DNA of 64,000 bases, taken from assembly GCF_016862435.1 (NCBI RefSeq), contig NZ_BOMY01000002.1:599640-663639 (forward strand), given 5' to 3'. Shown here in pieces: positions 1 through 8,636 of the stretch (position 1 is the first letter of the stretch; every line of letters starts with the position of its first letter). The notes beneath the pieces are model-generated. The model saw nothing but the letters and a program-made list of their open reading frames with translations, was not told the DNA's origin and ran no database searches. The stretch comes from Paractinoplanes tereljensis. Its GTDB lineage: Bacteria > Actinomycetota > Actinomycetes > Mycobacteriales > Micromonosporaceae. The position numbers and the translations under genes are program-made.

Positions 1-1459
1 CAGCACCGAACTGTCCCTGCCGGAGAACACTCCGTCGGCGGTGCTCGGCGTCGTCTCCGGCGTGCTCGGCCTCGACCAGGGCCAGGCGCTCAAGACCCCG
101 GGTGACACCCTGCCGGGCCCGGACACTGGCTTCCGGGCGGGCACGCCCTGCTCGTCCTACTACGGCGAGAAGACCGCGTCGGCCCAGCCGGCCGCCAACG
201 GCAAGAAGCAGCCCTACGTCGTCTGCGGTTACCAGCCGAAGCAATACCAATCGGCGTACGGCGTGCGTGACCTGATCAAGCGCGGCATCGACGGGCGTGG
301 CGTGACCGTGGCGGTCACCGACGCGTTCGCCTCGCCGACGATCGCGGCCGACCTCAAGACCTACAACCGCAAGCACGGCCTGCCCGCGTTCGGCCGGCAG
401 CAGTTCTCCCAGATCACTCCCGGCCCGGACGGCTACGACCTGGTCGACGAGTGCGGCGGCGCCGGCTGGTACGGCGAGGAGACCCTGGACATCGAGGCCG
501 TGCACTCGCTGGCCCCGGGCGCCAAGATCGTCTACGTGGGCGGGGCCGACTGCTCGACCGGCCTCGACGAGGCGTGGGCCGCCACGATCGACAACCACGT
601 GGCCGACATCGTCACCAACTCGTGGGGCACCGGCACCGACAAGGTCGAGGACCTCGGTCAGGAGTTCATCGACTTCTACCAGCAGTTCTCACTGGAGGCC
701 GCGCTGACCGGCATCACCGTGGACTTCTCCAGCGGTGACGCCGGCGACGAGACCCAGGGCGGCACCGTGCCCGAGGCGAAGACGGTCGACTTCCCGGCCG
801 ACCTGCCGTACGTGACGGGCGTCGGCGGCACCAGCGTCGGCATCGACAAGCACGGCAACCGGGTGTGGGAGCACGGCTGGCAGACCGCGTACTCGCCGCT
901 CTCCACGGACGGCAAGACCTGGGGCACCCCGGCGTACTCGTCCGGTGGTGGCGGCGGCACGAGCATCCTGTTCGACCAGCCGTTCTACCAGCGCGGCGTC
1001 GTGCCGGACTCGATCTCGAAGTACTTCGGTGCGACCCGGATGCGGACCGTCCCGGACATCTCGATGCCGGGTGACCCGAACACCGGCTTCATCGTCGGCC
1101 AGACCCAGGAGTTCACCGACGGCACGTACTACGACGAGTACCGCATCGGTGGCACCAGCCTGGCGTCGCCGCTGCTGGCCGGTCTCCAGGCGGTGCAGAG
1201 CCAGAAGGCGCACCACCCGGTCGGCTTCGCCAACCCGGCCTACTACCGCAAGGCCGGTACCGCGGCGATCACCGACATCACCGCGCCGCGCACGCCGGTC
1301 CTGCAGGTCCGGACGAACTTCGTGAACGGCGAGGACGCCGCCGACGGCAAGCAGTTCCTGCTGCAGACGGTCGACGTGCAGACGACGACCATCCACAGCA
1401 CCCGCGGTTACGACGCCGAAACCGGCGTCGGTGTCCCCGGGCCTGGCTTCTTTAAGTAA
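1..1459 (+). CDS. S53 family (sedolisin/kumamolisin-like) secreted serine-carboxyl protease, C-terminal part
   Basis: Partial gene: the reading frame is open to the left window edge, so the signal peptide and most of the propeptide are missing. The rest is a peptidase S53 catalytic domain. Counting from the Met at base 41, the Glu/Asp pair of the sedolisin triad lies in GEETLD (E146, D150). The oxyanion region is VTNSWG. The nucleophile is in GGTSLASP (Ser373). The C-terminal calcium-site signature YDAETGVGVPG is present, with an upstream ITDITAP. Family members are exported, self-activating, acid-tolerant endopeptidases. The gene is followed by a perfect hairpin terminator. It is probably an extracellular scavenging protease. 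Family confidence is high; substrate and pH optimum cannot be read from sequence. Confidence 0.93.
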   Translation, partial: STELSLPENTPSAVLGVVSGVLGLDQGQALKTPGDTLPGPDTGFRAGTPCSSYYGEKTASAQPAANGKKQPYVVCGYQPKQYQSAYGVRDLIKRGIDGRGVTVAVTDAFASPTIAADLKTYNRKHGLPAFGRQQFSQITPGPDGYDLVDECGGAGWYGEETLDIEAVHSLAPGAKIVYVGGADCSTGLDEAWAATIDNHVADIVTNSWGTGTDKVEDLGQEFIDFYQQFSLEAALTGITVDFSSGDAGDETQGGTVPEAKTVDFPADLPYVTGVGGTSVGIDKHGNRVWEHGWQTAYSPLSTDGKTWGTPAYSSGGGGGTSILFDQPFYQRGVVPDSISKYFGATRMRTVPDISMPGDPNTGFIVGQTQEFTDGTYYDEYRIGGTSLASPLLAGLQAVQSQKAHHPVGFANPAYYRKAGTAAITDITAPRTPVLQVRTNFVNGEDAADGKQFLLQTVDVQTTTIHSTRGYDAETGVGVPGPGFFK

Positions 1460-1497
1460 GCAGCGTTCAAGTAGTCAATTAACACGTCGGAAATCGA

Positions 1498-1527
1498 TGT
1501 GGGGCGGGCCACGTTGCCCGCCCCACA
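1498..1527 (+). terminator. Intrinsic terminator after the S53 protease
   Basis: A perfect 12-base inverted repeat (left arm 1498-1509, right arm 1516-1527) with a 6-base loop begins 39 bases after the protease stop. It is GC-rich without a long T tract, as is common in actinobacteria. Confidence 0.8.
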
Positions 1528-1570
1528 CTTATATGAGGGAATTCCACAGCGAGATTCTCGATCGAGTAGA

Positions 1571-1591
1571 CGTGAGCTCACAAGGCTCAAG
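1571..1591 (+). promoter_or_regulatory. HAIR-like (HspR) operator upstream of hsp20
   Basis: The arrangement CGTGAGC-N7-GCTCAAG matches 11 of 14 positions of the HspR HAIR consensus CTTGAGT-N7-ACTCAAG. It ends 26 bases before the small heat-shock ATG. HspR represses chaperone genes, including hsp20-type genes in some actinobacteria. The match is by eye, so the assignment is inference. Confidence 0.4.
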
Positions 1592-1617
1592 TTTGCATCC
1601 CGCTGGAGGAACCACCC

Positions 1618-1959
1618 ATGTTGCTTCGTGCCGCGAACGTGCGCGTCCTCGACACCGCCGGCCGTAGCTCAGGCGCCCGTTTCGACGCCTACCGGATCGA
1701 CGATACTTTTCACATCGACATCGACCTGCCGGGCGTCGACCCGGCCGGCATCGACATCAGCGCCGACGACCAGACCCTGACCGTCCGGGCCCGGCGCGCC
1801 GAGGGGCTCACCGCCCCCGACCACTGCCAGGTGCTGGTGGCCGACGCGCTGGACTGTGACCGGGTCGACTGCCGCTACGAGGACGGCGTGCTGACCCTGC
1901 GCATCCCGGTCCGGGAAAAGGCCGCGGTCAGTGCTGGAACAGCAGCCAGTTCACGTTGA
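1618..1959 (+). CDS. Small heat-shock protein, Hsp20/alpha-crystallin family
   Basis: A 113-residue protein, short for the family (usually about 140-160), with a very brief N-terminal arm. The alpha-crystallin beta-sandwich is visible: a DLPGVDPAGIDI stretch near residues 38-49, a TLTVRARR strand, and the C-terminal hallmark YEDGVLTLRIPV. These proteins are ATP-independent holdases for unfolding polypeptides in the cytoplasm. The ATG is preceded by GGAGG at a suitable distance. A HAIR-like element just upstream suggests heat-shock control. The last 32 bases overlap the 3' end of the convergent CBM6 gene, so full-length messages would be partly antisense to each other. Confidence 0.88.
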   Translation: MLLRAANVRVLDTAGRSSGARFDAYRIDDTFHIDIDLPGVDPAGIDISADDQTLTVRARRAEGLTAPDHCQVLVADALDCDRVDCRYEDGVLTLRIPVREKAAVSAGTAASSR

Positions 1960-2545
1960 GGAACTCGCCGTCGTCCTCCCGGTCGAACGTGAAGTAGACC
2001 GTGTGGGCGCCGGTGATCGGCGTGGTCAGCGTCACCTCGTCGGTCCGCCAGTTCTGCCACCCACCGGTCTTGGTGACCCGCAGCGTGCCGACCGGGTCCC
2101 CGGTGGGTGAGTCCAGCCGCACGTCCATCCGGCCGCTGTCCGCGTCGCTGGCCACCCGGACGTCCAGCTTCGTCGCCGGCACCTCGCCGAACACGATGTT
2201 GTCGAAGCGCAGGTAGTCACCGGCCGCGATCCAGCCGACGTTCTGCCCGCCGCCCTCGTCCTCGGTGTCCTGCGACTGGATGCCCTGATTGCCGCTGGCC
2301 GCCTCGGCCTGCAGCGTCTGGTAGACGGTCGGGGTCGGCGGCGCCGAGGTGGTGGGTGCGGCGGCGGCCGACGACGGCTGTTCGGACGACGCAACAGCCG
2401 CCGGAGCTGCCGCGGACGGCGTGTCCTGCCAGCGCCCGATCCCGTACCCGACCAGCAACAATCCCACCGCACCCAGCGCGAACAGTGCGCGCTGCCGGGT
2501 GCGGTGGGCTCGGGTGCGGTAGACCGACGGGGACGGCGTCACCAT
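1928..2545 (-). CDS. Membrane-anchored carbohydrate-binding (CBM6-like) protein, last gene of the ABC importer operon
   Basis: A 205-residue protein. A basic N-terminus is followed by one hydrophobic segment (about residues 20-38, LFALGAVGLLLVGYGIG), then an Ala/Ser/Pro/Thr-rich linker, then a domain from about residue 74. That domain begins LQAEAASGNQGIQSQ, continues GGGQNVGWIAAGDYLRF, and ends NVNWLLF, which is the CBM6 pattern. CBM6 modules bind beta-glucan, xylan or related chains on the cell exterior. The start lies 3 bases after the dppF stop, so it belongs to the transporter operon. No catalytic domain is present. A cell-surface sugar-capture role next to the importer is inference. Confidence 0.8.
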   Translation of the reverse strand: MVTPSPSVYRTRAHRTRQRALFALGAVGLLLVGYGIGRWQDTPSAAAPAAVASSEQPSSAAAAPTTSAPPTPTVYQTLQAEAASGNQGIQSQDTEDEGGGQNVGWIAAGDYLRFDNIVFGEVPATKLDVRVASDADSGRMDVRLDSPTGDPVGTLRVTKTGGWQNWRTDEVTLTTPITGAHTVYFTFDREDDGEFLNVNWLLFQH

Positions 2546-2548
2546 CGC

Positions 2549-3601
2549 TTAGACCGCTTCGGCGACGATCGATTCGACCGGCGGCTCGGCGAAGTGACAG
2601 GCCACCACGGTGTCCCCGACCGGCTTGCGCTCCAGCGCCGGGTCGGAGGTGGCACAGATCTCCTCCGCCTTCCAGCAGCGGGTGCGGAACCGGCAGCCGG
2701 ACGGCGGGTCGACCGGGCTGGGCACGTCGCCGACCAGGCGGATCCGGTGCTTCGGCGGAACCCCCCGGACCACGCCGATGTCCGGCACGGCGGAGAGCAG
2801 GGCCTGGGTGTACGGGTGCTGAGGCGTCTCGTAGAGCGCGTCCCGCGGGCCCTCCTCGACCATCCGGCCCAGGTACATCACCGCGACCCGGTCACAGAAG
2901 TGCCGGACCACGCCCAGGTCGTGGGCGATGAAGACGAACGCGATGCCCAACTCCTTGCGGAGGTTCTCCAGCAGGTTCATCACCTGGGCCTGGATGGACA
3001 CGTCGAGCGCCGACACCGGCTCGTCGGCCACGATGATCTTCGGCCGGGCGGCCAGCGCGCGGGCGATGCCGATGCGCTGCCGCTGACCGCCGGAGAACTC
3101 GTGCGGGTAGCGGTTGTAGTGCTCCGGGTTGAGGCCGACGACCTCGAGCAGTTCCTGCACCCGCTTCAGCTCGCCGCCCTTGGGCACCATGCCGTGCGTA
3201 CGCAGCGCGGTGCCGACGATCGTGCCGACGGTGTGCCGCGGGTTGAGCGACGAGTACGGGTCCTGGAAGATCAGCTGGATCTCGCGCCGGTACGGCCGGA
3301 GCTTGCGCTCGGACATGTGCGCGATGTCGACGCCCTCGTACTTGATCTCGCCGGCCGTCGGCTCGAGCAGCCGGGTGATCAGCCGGGCCGTCGTGGACTT
3401 GCCACAGCCGGACTCGCCGACCAGGCCCAGCGTCTCGCCGGGCTGCACGGTCAGGCTCACTCCGTCGACGGCCTGCACCCACTTGGTGCCACGGGCCAGG
3501 AGGCCTTCGCCCTTCGTCCGGAAGTGCATCTTCACGTCGTTGAGCTCCAGCAGCGGAGCACCCGCGACGCGTTTGATGCCGGACTTGTCGGTGGTGGTCA
3601 T
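2549..3601 (-). CDS. Oligopeptide/dipeptide-type ABC transporter ATP-binding protein (DppF/OppF-like)
   Basis: A 350-residue nucleotide-binding subunit. Walker A is GESGCGKST (62-70), the signature is FSGGQ, and Walker B is IIVADEP followed by SALD. The C-terminal extension with clustered cysteines (CRFRTRCWKAEEIC) is typical of OppF/DppF. It should pair with the DppD-like subunit to power import. It starts 12 bases after dppD and is followed after 3 bases by the CBM6 gene. Substrate class is uncertain: this subfamily moves peptides in many bacteria but oligosaccharides in others, and the linked CBM6 gene makes the second option real. Confidence 0.94.
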   Translation of the reverse strand: MTTTDKSGIKRVAGAPLLELNDVKMHFRTKGEGLLARGTKWVQAVDGVSLTVQPGETLGLVGESGCGKSTTARLITRLLEPTAGEIKYEGVDIAHMSERKLRPYRREIQLIFQDPYSSLNPRHTVGTIVGTALRTHGMVPKGGELKRVQELLEVVGLNPEHYNRYPHEFSGGQRQRIGIARALAARPKIIVADEPVSALDVSIQAQVMNLLENLRKELGIAFVFIAHDLGVVRHFCDRVAVMYLGRMVEEGPRDALYETPQHPYTQALLSAVPDIGVVRGVPPKHRIRLVGDVPSPVDPPSGCRFRTRCWKAEEICATSDPALERKPVGDTVVACHFAEPPVESIVAEAV

Positions 3602-3613
3602 CGTCAGATCCTC

Positions 3614-4747
3614 TTACGGCAGCCGGGGCAGGACTTCGGTCTCGAACACCTTGTCGGGTTCCTTCAGGTGGCACCGGGAGGTGCGGCCCTGGTCCGCAGT
3701 CCGCGGGATGAGTTCCGGCTTCAGAGTCCGGCACAGGTCGCCGCCCACCCGGTCGCGGAATTCGCAGCGCGGGTGGAAGGCGCAGCCGCTCGGCATCGCG
3801 AGCAGGCTGGGCGGGGAGCCCGGGATCGGGTGCAGCGGGCCGGGCGTGCCGGACACCGCCGGGATGCTTTCCAGCAGGCCCCAGCTGTACGGGTGCAGCG
3901 GGCTGCCGAGGATCTTCTCGACCGGGCCGTGCTCGACCGCGTTGCCGCCGTACATCACCAGGATGTCGTCGGCGATCTCGGCCACCACACCCAGGTCGTG
4001 GGTGATGAAGACGACCGCCGAGCCGAAGTCGCGCTGCAGGTCGGCGATGAGGTCGAGGATCTGGGCCTGCACGGTCACGTCGAGGGCCGTGGTCGGCTCG
4101 TCGGCGATCAGCAGCTTCGGGTCGTTGACCAGCGCCATCGCGATCATGGCGCGCTGCCGCATGCCGCCGGAGAACTCGTGCGGATATTGGTCCACGCGCC
4201 GCGACGGGTTGGGGATGCCGACCCGGCCGAGCATGTCGACCGCGCGTGCCTTGGCCGCCCGCTTCGAGACGTTGTGGTGCGCCCGGTAGGACTCGGTGAT
4301 CTGGGCACCGATCGTGAAGAACGGGTGCAGCGACGACTGCGGGTCCTGGAAGATCATCGCGGCATCGGCGCCGCGGTAGCTCATCAGGTCCTTCTCGGAC
4401 ATGCCGACGACCTCCTTGCCGCCGACCTTGATCGACCCGGAGATCCAGGTCGACTTGCGGTCGTGCAGGCCGAGGATGGCCATGCTGGAGACGCTCTTGC
4501 CGGAGCCGGACTCGCCGACGATCGCCAGCGTGCGCCGCAGCGGCAGCGCGTAGCTCAGGCCCTGCACCGCCTGCACCTTGCCGTCCGCCGTAGGGAACTG
4601 GACGTGCAGGTCGGTGACCTCGAGGTACGCCTCTTCCCCCTCGGCGCGGGCGCGGGGGGTACGGGTGACCGTCTGCGGTGCCCGTACGGTCTGGTCGGTC
4701 ATGTTGCCGCCTTGCGGGACAGATGGGGTGTTCGCGTCGGAGGTCAT
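3614..4747 (-). CDS. Oligopeptide/dipeptide-type ABC transporter ATP-binding protein (DppD/OppD-like)
   Basis: A 377-residue ATPase subunit with Walker A GESGSGKS (78-85), signature FSGGM, Walker B LLIADEPTTALD, and the C-terminal oligopeptide/dipeptide extension with cysteines (CAFHPRCEF). Its start overlaps the dppB stop by 4 bases (ATGA), which supports the long form. An internal Met at residue 16 with a GGCGG upstream is a possible alternative start, because the first 30 residues are low-complexity. It works with the next ATPase and the two permeases of the same operon. Confidence 0.94.
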   Translation of the reverse strand: MTSDANTPSVPQGGNMTDQTVRAPQTVTRTPRARAEGEEAYLEVTDLHVQFPTADGKVQAVQGLSYALPLRRTLAIVGESGSGKSVSSMAILGLHDRKSTWISGSIKVGGKEVVGMSEKDLMSYRGADAAMIFQDPQSSLHPFFTIGAQITESYRAHHNVSKRAAKARAVDMLGRVGIPNPSRRVDQYPHEFSGGMRQRAMIAMALVNDPKLLIADEPTTALDVTVQAQILDLIADLQRDFGSAVVFITHDLGVVAEIADDILVMYGGNAVEHGPVEKILGSPLHPYSWGLLESIPAVSGTPGPLHPIPGSPPSLLAMPSGCAFHPRCEFRDRVGGDLCRTLKPELIPRTADQGRTSRCHLKEPDKVFETEVLPRLP

Positions 4748-5721
4748 CCGAGCCGCACCCGAGGGTCAAGGACCGTGTACAGGATGTCTACCAGCAGGTT
4801 CATCACTACCAGGACCGTGGCGCCGACGATCACGCCACCCATCAGCACCGGCAGGTCGTACTGGTTGAACGCGTTGATGATGCGGGTGCCGAGGCCGGGC
4901 AGCTGGAAGATGCGCTCGGTGAAGATCGTGTTGACCAGCTGATAGGCGACGTCGACGCCGAAGATCGTGATGACCGGGGTCATCGCGGCCCGCAGGCCGT
5001 GCCGGTAGACCACGCGCCGCTCCGAGATGCCCTTCGACCGGGCGGTGCGGGTGAAGTCCTGCCCGAGAGCCTCGATCATCGAGGCGCGCGAGTACCGGGT
5101 GTACTGGGCCGAGTTGGTCAGGCCGAGACAGAGCCAGGCCGCGAGCAGGCCGCCGGCCCACTGGATCGGATTCTCGAAGAACGAGGTGTACTGCGATCTC
5201 GGCAGGAACGTGGCGTACAGCGCGATGACCAGGGCGACGATGAAGTACGGCACCGAGCCGATCACCAGCGACGTGCCGACCGCGGCCTTGTCCAGGGTCG
5301 TTCCTCGAACCCGGGCCGCGATGGTGCCGATCAGTACGCCGAAAATCAGGTAGATGGTCGCGCCGCCGATGACGATCGACAGCGTGACGGGGACGGCGCG
5401 CGCCAGCAGATCGGTGACGGGGACGCCGAGGATGTACGAGTAACCGAGGCAGGGCGCGTCGCAGTGCCGGGTTACCCCGCCGGCGGTGTAGTCACGACCG
5501 ACCGCGATGCCTTTGAAGTAGAGACCGATCTGCTCGACCATGGGTTGGTCAAGATTGAGGCTGTTGGTGATGTCCTTCAGCCGTTCGGGCGTGCACTTCG
5601 GGCCGCAGATCACGCCGGCCGGGTCATGCGGCGCGGCGAAGAACAGCAGGAAACTGCACACCACCGTGACTATCACGACCGAGATCGCACTGATCACGCG
5701 TCGCAGGATGTAGAACAGCAC
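4744..5721 (-). CDS. ABC transporter permease, DppB/OppB-like
   Basis: A 325-residue integral membrane protein starting with GTG behind a GAGGTG site. The N-terminal helix MLFYILRRVISAISVV and the long extracytoplasmic loop before the permease core are typical of DppB. The cytoplasmic coupling loop follows the EAA pattern (SMIEALGQDFTRTARSKG), with about six membrane helices in all. It forms the channel together with the DppC-like protein encoded at the other end of the operon. It lies 117 bases after the binding-protein gene, and the gap contains a strong hairpin. Confidence 0.94.
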   Translation of the reverse strand: MLFYILRRVISAISVVIVTVVCSFLLFFAAPHDPAGVICGPKCTPERLKDITNSLNLDQPMVEQIGLYFKGIAVGRDYTAGGVTRHCDAPCLGYSYILGVPVTDLLARAVPVTLSIVIGGATIYLIFGVLIGTIAARVRGTTLDKAAVGTSLVIGSVPYFIVALVIALYATFLPRSQYTSFFENPIQWAGGLLAAWLCLGLTNSAQYTRYSRASMIEALGQDFTRTARSKGISERRVVYRHGLRAAMTPVITIFGVDVAYQLVNTIFTERIFQLPGLGTRIINAFNQYDLPVLMGGVIVGATVLVVMNLLVDILYTVLDPRVRLG

Positions 5722-5788
5722 GGCGGCACCTCATGTAGATAGGGATAGATCGAGATGGGTGACTGGGAGAGCGCCGGGTAGGCGTGAT

Positions 5789-5822
5789 CGGTGGCCCGGC
5801 CGCCGGAGCGACCGGGCCACCG
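5789..5822 (-). terminator. Intercistronic hairpin between the binding-protein gene and dppB
   Basis: A perfect 11-base stem (5789-5799 with 5812-5822) and 12-base loop lie 16 bases past the binding-protein stop. Partial termination here would give more binding protein than permease and ATPase, a common device in binding-protein operons. The effect is inferred. Confidence 0.7.
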
Positions 5823-5838
5823 ACCGAACTGACCTAGG

Positions 5839-7581
5839 TCAGCTCTTCAGGTACAGGTCCGGGAAGAACGGCATACCCACGGTCGCGTCGCCGACGGCGC
5901 CACCGATGTTGGTGCCGGACACCACGGCCATCTTGGTGTAGTACCACGGCAGGGCGACGTACTTGCCCATGATCTCCTCGTCGAGGGCGGCCCACTTGGT
6001 GGTCGCCTCGTCGGTCGGCAGGTTCGCGACGTCCTCGATCTTCTTGTCCAGGGCGGCGTCCTGCTGGAAGCCCCAGGACGTACCCTCGCTGATCGCCTTC
6101 GACTCGAACATGACCGGCAGCCACGAGGAACCGGTCGGCCAGTCGGAGCACCAGCCACGCGGGCCCTGACCGGTGTTGACCGGAGCGTCGTAGTCGCCGA
6201 CCTTGGCGCGCAGGTCGGCCGTGGCCACACCGATCGCCTTGACCTTGAAGCCGGCCTTGGTGAGGGCGTCGGCCCGGATGTTCGAGATCTGCTGCGGGAT
6301 CGGCTTGGTGTTGTCGTAGTACCAGCTCAGCTCGAAGCCGACCTTGCCGGCGTCGGTCAGGAGCTTCTTGGCACCGTCGGGGTCACCAGCACCGGTACCG
6401 GTCAGGTCCGGCAGCGGGGAGTACTTGGTGTGACCCGGAACGCCCGGGGGAAGGAAGGTGCTGGCCGGCTCGGCGGTGTAGTCGTTGTTGCCGTTGGCCT
6501 TGGACAGCGCGTCCCACGGGTACGCCTTGGCGATCGCCTTACGGATGTTGATGTCCGTGATCTTCCGCGTGTCGATGTTGAACACGTAGAGGCAGGGGCT
6601 CTCACCCTTGATCAGCTGGTTGGCCTTGTCGCCGGTCAGCTGCGGGATCAGCGAGGCGTCGACCTCGTCGTAGGCGAGGGAGTTGGCGTCCTCGCCGGCC
6701 GAGTTCAGCACCTTCTGCTGCAGGGTGACGAGCTCGCCGCCCCACTTGAAGTTCCACGCGTCGGCGTACTGGTGCCGGACCGGGTCGGTGTTGGCGTCCC
6801 AGTTCGGGTTCTTCTTCAGCGTCAGCGAGGTGCCCGGAACGTACTCGTCGAACATGTACGGGCCGGTCGAGATCGGGTGGTTCTTGTAGTCCTGCTTGGT
6901 GTCCTTGGCCTTCGGGATCGGCGTGAAGGCCGGGAAGGTCAGGTAGAACGGCAGGTCGGCGAACGGCTTCGCCAGGTGGATGATCAGGGTGTCGGTGCCC
7001 TGGGTCTCCACGCCGGCGTAGGTGTCACCGTCGGTGTACGGGCCCTTGTACTTGTCGCCGTCCTTGAAGTAGGACAGCTGGTACGCCGGGCCGTTCGGGT
7101 ACACGTCGTGAGCGAAGGACCGCTTGATCGCGTACGCCAGGTCCTCGACCTTGACGTCGGTGCCGTCCTCGTACTTGAACGTGCCCGTCAGCTTGAACGT
7201 CCAGGTCAGCTTGTCCGCCGAGACCGTACCGAGGTCGGTCAGGTCGGGGACGAGGACCGGCTGGCCGTCGCGGATGTCGTACTGGGTGGGGGTACGGAAC
7301 GTAAGCTTCTCGATCTCGTTCGAGTCGGTGTAGTACGTGTCCGTGGGGTCCAGCGTCGACGGCGTGGTCTGGGCGACGATCGTGATCGTGCCGCCCTTCT
7401 TCGCGCCGGCAACCTCAGCCGCCGGACCCTTGGCGTTCGGGTCGGTCGCTGCCTGCTGGGCCGAGATCTTGCCGGTGTCGCCCTTGCCTGTGTCGTTCTT
7501 GGACGACGGGCTGCCACAGCCCGACAGTCCTATCGCCACGGCGGCAGTCGCCGCCACGGCCACCTTGAAGCGCCTTGCCAT
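5839..7581 (-). CDS. ABC transporter substrate-binding lipoprotein, family 5 (DppA/OppA-like)
   Basis: A 580-residue exported lipoprotein. The signal peptide ends in the lipobox LSGC with the lipid-modified Cys at 22, followed by a Gly/Ser/Lys-rich linker. The mature part is an SBP_bac_5 domain: GTITIVAQTTPSTLDPTDTY near the start, WTFKLTGTFKYEDGTDV, a YAIKRSF segment, and ISTGPYMFDEYVPGTSLTLK. The family binds peptides but also oligosaccharides and nickel complexes. The gene lies between the DppC and DppB permease genes, 32 bases after the former. The CBM6 gene at the end of the operon leaves a sugar ligand open. Confidence 0.95.
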   Translation of the reverse strand: MARRFKVAVAATAAVAIGLSGCGSPSSKNDTGKGDTGKISAQQAATDPNAKGPAAEVAGAKKGGTITIVAQTTPSTLDPTDTYYTDSNEIEKLTFRTPTQYDIRDGQPVLVPDLTDLGTVSADKLTWTFKLTGTFKYEDGTDVKVEDLAYAIKRSFAHDVYPNGPAYQLSYFKDGDKYKGPYTDGDTYAGVETQGTDTLIIHLAKPFADLPFYLTFPAFTPIPKAKDTKQDYKNHPISTGPYMFDEYVPGTSLTLKKNPNWDANTDPVRHQYADAWNFKWGGELVTLQQKVLNSAGEDANSLAYDEVDASLIPQLTGDKANQLIKGESPCLYVFNIDTRKITDINIRKAIAKAYPWDALSKANGNNDYTAEPASTFLPPGVPGHTKYSPLPDLTGTGAGDPDGAKKLLTDAGKVGFELSWYYDNTKPIPQQISNIRADALTKAGFKVKAIGVATADLRAKVGDYDAPVNTGQGPRGWCSDWPTGSSWLPVMFESKAISEGTSWGFQQDAALDKKIEDVANLPTDEATTKWAALDEEIMGKYVALPWYYTKMAVVSGTNIGGAVGDATVGMPFFPDLYLKS

Positions 7582-7613
7582 TTCTCCTCTTCCTTAACAA
7601 TGCGTCGACGGGG

Positions 7614-8636
7614 TCACCGTCGTGTGCGGGGATCGAAAGCATCTCGGATCGAGTCACCGAGCAGGCTCAGCGCCAGCACCAGGATGCTGATCGCCAACAC
7701 GGGCAGCCACAGGTAAAGCGGGTCGGCCCGGTAATACGTCGTGGCGTTGCTGATCGTGAGCCCCCACGACGGGGTCGGCTCGACCAGACCCACGCCAAGG
7801 AAGGTCAGACCCGCCTCGGCGACGATGTAGGTCGGCAGTGCCAGCGAGGTGGAGATAATGATCGGCGCCACCAGGTTCGGCAGCAGTTCCTTGAACAGCA
7901 CCTTGTGCGTGGGCACACCCAGCACCTTGGCGGCGGCGATGAACTCGCGCTCCCGCAGCGACAGCACCTCGCCGCGGATGAGCCGGGCCAGGCTGGCCCA
8001 GCCGAAGAAGGAGAGGACCAGGATCAGCGCGAGGAACCGCGACCTGGTGACCTGGCTGACGTCCGCCTCGGTCGGGTTGTCGCCCATCACGCTGAGGATC
8101 ACGGCCGGGGCCGCGATCGCGAAGAGCAGGTAGGGCAGGCTCAGGACGAAGTCGACGACCCAGGAGATGACCCGGTCGATCCAGCCGCCGAGGAAGCCGG
8201 CCAGCAGGCCCATGACCACGCCGACCACGCCGGTGATCGCGGTGACCGTGATGGCCACGATCAGCGACGGCCGGGCTCCGTAGACGAAGCGGGCGAACAG
8301 GTCGCGGCCGAGTCGCGGCTCGATGCCGAACCAGTGCTCACTGGTGAACGAGATGGTCGGAAAACCGTACTCGTCGATCAGGTCCTGGTGCAGCGTCGTC
8401 GTGTCCTGGCCCTCGAGCTTCGCGAGAAGCGGGGCGAACACCGCGATCAGGATGAAGAAGACGAAGATGCCCAGGCAGACCATGGCGAGCCGGTCCTTGC
8501 GCAAACGCGCGAGGGCGATCTGGGTCGGCGACTTGTGCCGAGTTACGACCTTCTTCGGTTGACCTGTCGGAGCCGTCATCGCGTCGATCGACGCGCCCTT
8601 CGGCTCCAGCGCGGCCTCTTCGATCAGTGGTTCCAC
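7614..8636 (-). CDS. ABC transporter permease, DppC/OppC-like, first gene of the importer operon
   Basis: A 340-residue permease starting with GTG. The ribosome-binding site GGAGGTGAT (8643-8651 on the complementary strand) matches the 16S anti-site almost perfectly, which fixes the start. A cytoplasmic N-terminal tail of about 50 residues precedes helix 1 (LAMVCLGIFVFFILIAVFAP). The loop FGIEPRLGRDLFARFVYGAR is the DppC N-terminal signature, and the EAA loop reads EFIAAAKVLGVPTHKVLFKE. It pairs with the DppB-like permease. As first gene it should carry the operon promoter in the 583-base gap upstream. Confidence 0.95.
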   Translation of the reverse strand: MEPLIEEAALEPKGASIDAMTAPTGQPKKVVTRHKSPTQIALARLRKDRLAMVCLGIFVFFILIAVFAPLLAKLEGQDTTTLHQDLIDEYGFPTISFTSEHWFGIEPRLGRDLFARFVYGARPSLIVAITVTAITGVVGVVMGLLAGFLGGWIDRVISWVVDFVLSLPYLLFAIAAPAVILSVMGDNPTEADVSQVTRSRFLALILVLSFFGWASLARLIRGEVLSLREREFIAAAKVLGVPTHKVLFKELLPNLVAPIIISTSLALPTYIVAEAGLTFLGVGLVEPTPSWGLTISNATTYYRADPLYLWLPVLAISILVLALSLLGDSIRDAFDPRTRR

